Shown here: piece after piece, positions 58,663 through 64,000 of the stretch
Layout: each line of letters opens with the position of its first letter
Numbering within the stretch: the first letter of the stretch is position 1
Assembly (NCBI RefSeq): GCF_026913205.2
Contig: NZ_CP168151.1
Span: forward strand, 124,001-188,000
Length of the DNA: 64,000 nucleotides
DNA from: Lentilactobacillus sp. SPB1-3
GTDB taxonomy: Bacteria; Bacillota; Bacilli; Lactobacillales; Lactobacillaceae
Direction of reading: 5' to 3'
Position numbers and translations under genes: made by a program
Notes under the pieces: model-generated
Database searches by the model: none
Told to the model about the DNA's origin: nothing
Seen by the model: only the letters and a program-made list of their open reading frames with translations

Positions 58663-58713
58663 CAAAAACACCGAAAAATCGGAATTTATGATTTTACGGT
58701 GTTTTTTATTGGA
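58663..58713 (+). terminator. Terminator of the rib operon
   Basis: AAAACACCG-AAAAATC / GATTTTACGGTGTTTT followed by TTATT; also usable by the convergent tetR gene. Confidence 0.85.
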
Positions 58714-58733
58714 TTTAGATATTTGAATATTGT

Positions 58734-59378
58734 TTAAAAAACTTTGGGTTCGATTGCTTCTATTAAAGCAGTCATACCTGAATCGATAGTTCTGTCATCA
58801 AGTGGTTGATTGAAGAACAGATACCCTAGCACCAAGCCACCCATGATGGACCAAAGAGTCCGAATAATGTCGCTATTAGGCAGTGAATTTAAGATATGAT
58901 CGGCCTTTAATTCATCAATCAATGTGTTTAATTTTTGCCAATAAATATTGGGGAAAATGTTGATCAAGTTTTGTCTGACTTGATGATCATAAAAAAGCTC
59001 GGTAAAAAATATTTTAAATACTTTATCATTGTCTTTAACCATGTCCATTCGATCAATCAATAGGGCGTGGACGAACTCTGTGGTACTAGAATAATTTTGG
59101 GAAAGTTTGTCCTGGATGAATGAATCGATAGTGGATGGAAAGACACGATTTAAAACGGGTTCGATGATAGCATTTAGTAATCCCCGTTTGTTTTTAAACT
59201 TGGCAAAGATATTTCCTTCAGCTACGCCGGCAGCTTCAGCGATTTCTTTGGTACTAGTATTTTCATAACCTTTTTCAGAAAATATTTGGATCGCAGCCGT
59301 TAAGATCTTTAGCTGTTTTTCGGTGAAGTTATCTAATGTACCAGCTTGATAATATAGTTCTAACTCAGGTTTATACAC
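58734..59378 (-). CDS. TetR family regulator
   Basis: About 214 residues. The HTH lies at residues about 22-62: LTAAIQIFSEKGYENTSTKEIAEAAGVAEGNIFAKFKNKRGLL. The rest is an all-helical ligand domain. GTG at 59378 follows GAGGAG by seven bases; the TTG at 59393 would start in front of that site. It is divergent from mntH copy 2, and a perfect palindrome in between is its probable operator. The inducer is unknown. Confidence 0.9.
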   Translation of the reverse strand: MYKPELELYYQAGTLDNFTEKQLKILTAAIQIFSEKGYENTSTKEIAEAAGVAEGNIFAKFKNKRGLLNAIIEPVLNRVFPSTIDSFIQDKLSQNYSSTTEFVHALLIDRMDMVKDNDKVFKIFFTELFYDHQVRQNLINIFPNIYWQKLNTLIDELKADHILNSLPNSDIIRTLWSIMGGLVLGYLFFNQPLDDRTIDSGMTALIEAIEPKVF

Positions 59379-59473
59379 AGTTTGACTCCTCAATTATTTA
59401 GTCGATGACATACGATTTGATTATATCGACCAGCTGAGGAATGTCAAATTTTCAAATATTTTCATACTAATGG

Positions 59474-59533
59474 TTGACACTTTTTCGGCAGGGTCTATAA
59501 TAAGCTTTGGAAATTAATTGAGTGCTCACTCAA
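59474..59533 (+). promoter_or_regulatory. Promoter and TetR-type operator before mntH copy 2
   Basis: TTGACA (59474), 16 bases, TATAAT (59496-59501), followed by the palindrome TTGAGTG-CT-CACTCAA at 59518-59533, about ten bases after the expected transcript start. TGAGTG/CACTCA half-sites are common for TetR-type repressors. Confidence 0.8.
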
Positions 59534-59591
59534 AGTGAAACCTCAAGATAGTTACCCAAATTTCAAGCCAATGGAAAGAGGGCATTCTTCT

Positions 59592-60986
59592 ATGAAAGAA
59601 AGTGTTTGGACTGAGTCACCAGAAAACGACTCAAAAGCAGTAGTTGAAAAGGTAGAGAGCAAGAAGAGTCAAAAGAGTTTGGATGAAGTTAATGGAAGCA
59701 TCAAGGTTCCAGATAATGCTGGATTCTGGCGAACATTAGCAGCTTACACCGGACCCGGAGTTCTAATCGCGGTTGGGTATATGGATCCAGGTAATTGGAT
59801 TACTTCAATCGCTGGTGGAGCACAGTTTAAGTACAAGTTACTATCAGTGGTAATGATTTCTAGTTTGATCGCCATGTTACTACAATCCATGGCAGCTAAA
59901 CTAGGTATTGTAACCGGAAAAGATTTAGCTCAGTTAACTCGCGAACACACTTCAAAATGGGGTGGCTTCGCACTCTGGGTTATTACAGAACTTGCAATTG
60001 TGGCAACGGATGTTGCTGAAATTATTGGATCAGCGATTGCAATCGAGTTGCTGTTCCACATTCCGTTAATTGTCGGAATTATCATCACAGCGGCTGATGT
60101 TTTGATTTTGTTATTATTGATGCGTTTAGGATTCAGAAAGATTGAAGCTATTGTGGCAACTTTAGTAGTTGTTATCTTAGCAGTCTTCCTCTACGAAGTT
60201 GCTTTGGCACAACCAAATATGCAGCAAATGTTTGCTGGATACGTTCCTACTAAGGATATTATTACTAACAAGTCCATGCTTTACTTAACACTCGGAATTG
60301 TCGGTGCCACAGTTATGCCTCATGATTTGTTCCTTGGATCATCAATTTCACAAACTCGCGAAGTTGATAGAAATAACGAAAAGGCTCTTGCAAAAGCAAT
60401 CAAGTTCACAACGATCGATTCAAATATTCAATTAACCGTTGCCTTCATCGTTAACAGTTTACTATTAGTATTAGGTGCAGCATTGTTCTTCGGTACTAAC
60501 AGTACACTTGGTCGATTCGTTGACTTGTTCAACTCATTGAACAATCCGCAAATCGTTGGTGCAATTGCTAGTCCAATGCTAAGTATGTTGTTCGCTGTAG
60601 CATTACTGTCATCTGGACAAAGTTCAACGATCACTGGAACATTAGCCGGTCAAATCATCATGGAAGGTTTCATTAACCTGAAGATGCCAATGTGGGCACA
60701 AAGATTATTGACTAGATTGATTTCAGTAACACCAGTTCTAGCTTTCGCTATTTACTATCATGGAAACGAAGCTAAGATTGAAGATCTCTTGACATTTTCA
60801 CAAGTATTCTTGAGTGTGGCATTGCCATTCGCGGTTATCCCACTGGTCATCTTCACTAGTGATAAGAAGTTGATGGGTCGATTCGCTAACCATACTTGGG
60901 TCAAGTGGGCTGCTTGGACAGCCAGTGTCGTTCTAATTGCTTTGAATGTTTACTTGATTTGCCAAACAGTTGGAATAATTAAATAG
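59592..60986 (+). CDS. Nramp metal transporter (MntH copy 2)
   Basis: About 464 residues, eleven helices. Helix 1 has the normal [10 protein letters not shown] motif. Helix 6 reads [18 protein letters not shown]: after MPH there is Asp instead of Asn and the second His of the usual MPHNxxLHS is Gly. Transport range or proton coupling may differ from copy 1. The frame is open to a GTG at 59535, but that abuts the operator and has no site; ATG 59592 after AAGAGGG is chosen. Monocistronic with a terminator after it. Confidence 0.9.
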   Translation: MKESVWTESPENDSKAVVEKVESKKSQKSLDEVNGSIKVPDNAGFWRTLAAYTGPGVLIAVGYMDPGNWITSIAGGAQFKYKLLSVVMISSLIAMLLQSMAAKLGIVTGKDLAQLTREHTSKWGGFALWVITELAIVATDVAEIIGSAIAIELLFHIPLIVGIIITAADVLILLLLMRLGFRKIEAIVATLVVVILAVFLYEVALAQPNMQQMFAGYVPTKDIITNKSMLYLTLGIVGATVMPHDLFLGSSISQTREVDRNNEKALAKAIKFTTIDSNIQLTVAFIVNSLLLVLGAALFFGTNSTLGRFVDLFNSLNNPQIVGAIASPMLSMLFAVALLSSGQSSTITGTLAGQIIMEGFINLKMPMWAQRLLTRLISVTPVLAFAIYYHGNEAKIEDLLTFSQVFLSVALPFAVIPLVIFTSDKKLMGRFANHTWVKWAAWTASVVLIALNVYLICQTVGIIK

Positions 60987-60994
60987 TCGATTAA

Positions 60995-61032
60995 TCAGCA
61001 GGGACTCTAATAGGGTTCCTGCTGTTTTTTGT
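60995..61032 (+). terminator. Terminator of mntH copy 2
   Basis: CAGCAGGGA / TTCCTGCTG with T6. Confidence 0.85.
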
Positions 61033-61097
61033 TGTTTAAAATGTGGTTTAATATATAGTAGTTAAACGAAATGGGATGATGAATTATTCGTGTTGAT

Positions 61098-61856
61098 ATG
61101 TTACAAGCGATAATGATTTTATTTCCAGCAGGTATTGTTGCGGGAATTATGAGTGCAACTACGGGGATGGCTTCACTAGTTTCTTATCCGGCTTTACTCG
61201 CCGTGGGAGTGCCACCTGTGTTTGCTAATATGACTAACACAGTTTCGCTAGTATTGGCTGGAGCGGGAGCCACAATCTCTTCAAGAAGAGAACTAAGGCA
61301 CCACATGAGTGATTTGTGGAAAGTATTACCACTAACACTGGTAGGTAGTGTAATCGGTGCGGTTTTATTGCTCGAACAACCGGCTGACATGTTTGAAAAG
61401 GTGGTACCATTTTTCGTTCTAACTGCTGGATTATTACTAGCATTTCCACCATCTGCAAAGACTTTAGAGGTCAGACGGGTCAGCAGAATCCGTTCAATTG
61501 GATTTGATGCCATGATTATCGTGGTCGGTGCGTATACTGGATACTTTGGTGCTGCAGGTGGAGTTATGCTGTTAGCCTTATTATCTAGAAGTGGCAAGTA
61601 TGAATTCACTACATATAACGCTTTAAAGAATGTCTCACTAGGAGCATCCAACTTATTAGCAGCCATTATTTATTCTTTTAGATCACGAATTTATTGGCTA
61701 TTAGTTATTCCACTGGCGCTAGGATTTTTCATCGGTGGATTGATTGGTCCGCAAATTGTCAGACTGATTCCAGACAGAATAATGAGTGGAATAGTTGTCG
61801 TGGGCGCTATTGGCTTATCGATATGGTTGTTTGTGGATGCGTATGGGCTGATATAA
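61098..61856 (+). CDS. TauE/SafE family anion permease
   Basis: 252 residues with about eight helices. Two related halves start with IVAGIMSATTGMASLVSYPALLAVGVPPVFANMTNT and IVVGAYTGYFGAAGGVMLLALL, the TauE/SafE pattern. Family members export sulfite, sulfoacetate or similar anions, but most have no known substrate. The ATG has only a weak purine stretch upstream. Single gene. Confidence 0.88.
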   Translation: MLQAIMILFPAGIVAGIMSATTGMASLVSYPALLAVGVPPVFANMTNTVSLVLAGAGATISSRRELRHHMSDLWKVLPLTLVGSVIGAVLLLEQPADMFEKVVPFFVLTAGLLLAFPPSAKTLEVRRVSRIRSIGFDAMIIVVGAYTGYFGAAGGVMLLALLSRSGKYEFTTYNALKNVSLGASNLLAAIIYSFRSRIYWLLVIPLALGFFIGGLIGPQIVRLIPDRIMSGIVVVGAIGLSIWLFVDAYGLI

Positions 61857-61899
61857 TTAATGTTTTTAGATAATAATATTTGATAATTAACCTCAAAAC

Positions 61900-61940
61900 A
61901 GCTACTAATTTATTTTTAAAATAAATTAGTAGCCTTTTTC
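61900..61940 (+). terminator. Terminator of the TauE/SafE gene
   Basis: GCTACTAATTTATTTT / AAAATAAATTAGTAGC with CTTTTT. Confidence 0.88.
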
Positions 61941-62015
61941 GTAATAAGATAGGCACAGAAACACCGTGTTAAAATTAATTTCAAAAAATAAATGGAATTT
62001 TTTTCATTAAGGTGC

Positions 62016-62044
62016 TATACTTATTTTCAATGAAAACGTTTTCT
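62016..62044 (+). promoter_or_regulatory. -10 box and cre site of the sugar permease operon
   Basis: TATACT at 62016-62021 is followed by TGAAAACGTTTTCT at 62031-62044, a near-perfect cre box overlapping the transcript start. CcpA repression is expected. The -35 is not clear. Confidence 0.7.
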
Positions 62045-62084
62045 TTGTTTTTTGTAGAATATTTGACTAGAAGGAGTGTTATAT

Positions 62085-63449
62085 ATGCAAGCTCAAAAGA
62101 AACATGGTTTTGGTTTTATTAAGTTTGAAGGCCAGGAACTTGATAATGGCTATACTAGTAAAATGCCAGTTTTTCAATTCGTATTGGTATCTTTATTGTT
62201 CCCTATGTGGGGAGCAGCGGCCAGTTTAAATGATATTTTGATTACTCAATTTAAGTCGATTTTTCAGTTGAGTAATTTGGCATCTGCCTATGTACAAAGT
62301 GCTTTTTCTTTAGGATATTTTTTAATGGATATTCCAGCATCTTGGTTAATTAAGCGTACATCTTACAAACTAACTATTATTATTGGTCTGCTATTATATT
62401 TGATTGGATGTGTTTTATTCTTCCCTGCTTCTGCTGCAGCAACTTATGGATTCTTTTTAGCTGCCTTGTTTGTTTTAGCCACAGGATTGACTGTTATTGA
62501 AACAGCTGCGGATACAGACTCAGCACTTTTAGGACCCGAGAAACAAAGAACACTACGTTTGAATATTTCTCAAACTTTTCTTCCTTTTGGATCTATTGCA
62601 GGAATTTTGCTTGGTAAGTATCTCATTTTTTCTGGTGGTACTAACTTAGATACGCAACTTAGCAAATTATCTGGTAGTGCAAGAATTCGATTAGGCGAAG
62701 AGGCTTTACAAAAAACATTACAACCATATAAATATATTGTTATAGTGATCGCCGTTATGATTATTTTATTTTTGATAACTGAATTTCCAAGTGGTAAACC
62801 AAAACAAAAAGTTGATGTTCCAAAGGAAAATCTTGGTAGAACTGTACTTAATCTGTTAAAAAACCATAATTTTACTTATGGTATGTTCACATTATTCATG
62901 TATGTTGGTTTGCAAGTTTCAGTTTGGTCATTTACTATTCGACTGGCTTTAGACTTGGATCATTCTATTAATGAAAGAACATCTTCAAACTTTGTTATTG
63001 GTAGTTATGTTGCTTTCTTCATCGGTCGTATATTAGCTGATTATCTTATGAGAAAGATTCCTCATTTGAAAGTATTACTTTGGTATTCAGTTCTTGGATT
63101 CATTGCTATTGGTTACATGATGATTGACCGAAGTTTTAATGGTGTGTATGTTGCTATCTTGGTATCAGGTTTGATGGGACCCGGCTACGCAACTATATAC
63201 ACTGAAACCCTTGGGTTTATAAAAGATCCTCATCAAACAGAAACAGCTGGCGCAATGTTAGTTATGATGGTTGTTGGTGGAGGAGTTTGGCCAGCAATTC
63301 AAGGATATGTTGCTGATGTTACTGGCTCAATGACCATATCATTTGCTGTTCACTTCTTAACATTTGGGGCAATGATTGTTTATGCTTACCATTACATTAA
63401 ACATCCGTTTGACGGTCTCAAAGAAGGTGCAAAGAATGACAACATTTAA
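62085..63449 (+). CDS. MFS sugar permease, FucP-like
   Basis: About 454 residues, twelve helices, of the fucose/galactose/glucose:H+ symporter (FHS/FucP) family. FPMWGAAASLNDILITQFKSIFQLS in helix 1 with the conserved Asn-Asp, SAFSLGYFLMDIPASWLI in helix 2 and ...VIETAADTDSALLGP in helix 4 follow the FucP layout. ATG at 62085 after AAGGAG. The next gene overlaps by 13 bases and is epimerase-like, so both serve uptake and first conversion of one sugar, not identified. Confidence 0.85.
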   Translation: MQAQKKHGFGFIKFEGQELDNGYTSKMPVFQFVLVSLLFPMWGAAASLNDILITQFKSIFQLSNLASAYVQSAFSLGYFLMDIPASWLIKRTSYKLTIIIGLLLYLIGCVLFFPASAAATYGFFLAALFVLATGLTVIETAADTDSALLGPEKQRTLRLNISQTFLPFGSIAGILLGKYLIFSGGTNLDTQLSKLSGSARIRLGEEALQKTLQPYKYIVIVIAVMIILFLITEFPSGKPKQKVDVPKENLGRTVLNLLKNHNFTYGMFTLFMYVGLQVSVWSFTIRLALDLDHSINERTSSNFVIGSYVAFFIGRILADYLMRKIPHLKVLLWYSVLGFIAIGYMMIDRSFNGVYVAILVSGLMGPGYATIYTETLGFIKDPHQTETAGAMLVMMVVGGGVWPAIQGYVADVTGSMTISFAVHFLTFGAMIVYAYHYIKHPFDGLKEGAKNDNI

Positions 63450-64000
63450 ATTGTACAAAGATTATTTTGAAGATAGTGAACGAATTTTGATTAAAAATGA
63501 TGAATTTATTGTTTCTAGCTTTAAATATTCATCCGGAGTTGAAGCTATTAAGATAAAGAATTCTCGTGGTTACTTAGTAATATTGCCATTTGAAGGCTTG
63601 ATGATTTGGGAAGCCATGTTTGATAATTTTGATTTAAAGATGAAAAATACATTTAAGCAACCTTATTCAGGAAAACAAATTACTGATTCATATGGTCCGT
63701 TTTTGTTTCATTCGGGATTATTGTCTAGTGGAAATCCTGGACCTGAAGATGATCATTACGCGCATGGTGAATTTCCTTTGACACCAATGGATTCGTCAGT
63801 TATCGATATTAAAGATGACGAGATAAAAATAAGTAGTCAAGTTGAATATGTTAAAGGTTTTGGTGATCATTATTTCGCAGAACCATCAGTTACCCTGAAA
63901 AAAGGGAGCGCATTATTTGATGTTCGGATGTTCGTTAAAAATCTTTCAGAGTATCAAGACATGCCACTTCAGTATTTAACACACATCAATTACAAGTTTG
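63437..64000 (+). CDS. Aldose 1-epimerase-like protein (DUF4432 type), N-terminal part, cut by window edge
   Basis: 188 codons are visible and the frame runs off the end of the window. The protein starts MTTFKLYKDYFEDSERILIK and contains VILPFEGLMIWEAMFD and HYAHGEFPLTP, the pattern of galactose-mutarotase-like DUF4432 proteins, which bind sugars in a beta-sandwich. ATG at 63437 overlaps the permease stop by 13 bases and follows AAAGAAGG, so it is translationally coupled. The specific sugar is unknown. Confidence 0.75.

Noticed and set aside
59535-59591. Longer MntH copy 2 from GTG at 59535.
   Set aside because: The GTG directly follows the palindromic operator and has no ribosome site; ATG at 59592 has AAGAGGG upstream.
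1-64000. CRISPR arrays, tRNA or rRNA genes, IS elements, prophage genes, toxin-antitoxin pairs.
   Set aside because: Looked for by eye; no direct-repeat arrays with spacers, no transposase or integrase-like protein and no terminal inverted repeats were seen. A tRNA scan was not possible by eye with certainty.

Overview
The window is low-GC Firmicutes DNA, almost certainly a chromosome segment of a lactobacillus (family Lactobacillaceae). The grounds are strong AGGAGG-type ribosome binding sites with frequent GTG/TTG starts, many T-tract terminators, T-box, PyrR and FMN leaders, cre-like sites, an (R)-specific alcohol dehydrogenase of the Lactobacillus brevis/kefiri type, a 2-hydroxyisocaproate dehydrogenase, a cell-wall GH25 lysozyme and a RbsU-type ribose permease. 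I could not fix the genus. No rRNA, tRNA, CRISPR array, IS element or prophage was seen.

Layout. 0-6.5 kb: end of a branched-chain amino acid carrier (BrnQ), secreted GH25 lysozyme, small DUF1801 protein, class I glutamine amidotransferase-like hydrolase, a plasmid-type HTH/coiled-coil protein, two tandem VIT/CCC1 metal transporters, nitroreductase. 6.5-9.8 kb: T-box leader and a four-gene polar amino acid ABC transporter. 10.4-12.9 kb: ribose operon rbsK-rbsD-rbsU with a promoter covered by a LacI/CcpA-type operator. 13-20.4 kb: polysaccharide deacetylase, MFS efflux pump with a possible mini-ORF attenuator, a large unknown membrane-anchored protein, DegV, a small membrane protein and an orphan, degenerate SufD-like protein. 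20.6-30.8 kb: an amino acid block with serC-serA, MFS, phosphatase, a cysteine-free OppA-like protein, L-HicDH, an aromatic-type aminotransferase and a D-2-hydroxyacid dehydrogenase. 30.8-36.3 kb: secreted metzincin protease, VOC protein, P1B-4-like metal ATPase, Spx paralogue without cysteines, AzlCD. 36.4-40.4 kb: Met T-box operon luxS-metE-metF. 40.6-54.8 kb: R-ADH, PyrR-controlled NCS1 permease, MacB-like ABC transporter, mntH1-uspA, MFS, aldehyde dehydrogenase, orphan ZnuA-like lipoprotein, AmtB, two oxidoreductases. 55-58.7 kb: FMN riboswitch and rib operon (ribD-ribE-ribA-ribH-ribB, with ribA and ribB as separate genes). 58.7-64 kb: TetR with a palindromic operator before a second Nramp gene, a TauE/SafE permease, and a cre-controlled FucP-like sugar permease followed by a cut-off aldose-epimerase-like gene.

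The most interesting observation is three candidate leader-peptide transcription attenuators within 5.5 kb, each with an amino-acid bias that fits its gene: a 17-residue peptide with SSSWS before serC-serA, a 27-residue peptide with CCSKC before an OppA-like protein that contains no cysteine, and a 28-residue peptide with YLYFWFF before the aromatic-type aminotransferase. All three are followed by intrinsic terminators, and in the Ser and aromatic leaders I can pair convincing mutually exclusive antiterminator helices. Firmicutes usually use T-boxes for this job, and this window also carries two T-boxes, so both strategies coexist here.

All calls come from reading the sequence by eye. Family assignments rest on motifs and general resemblance, not on database searches; RNA pairings were drawn by hand without energy calculation.
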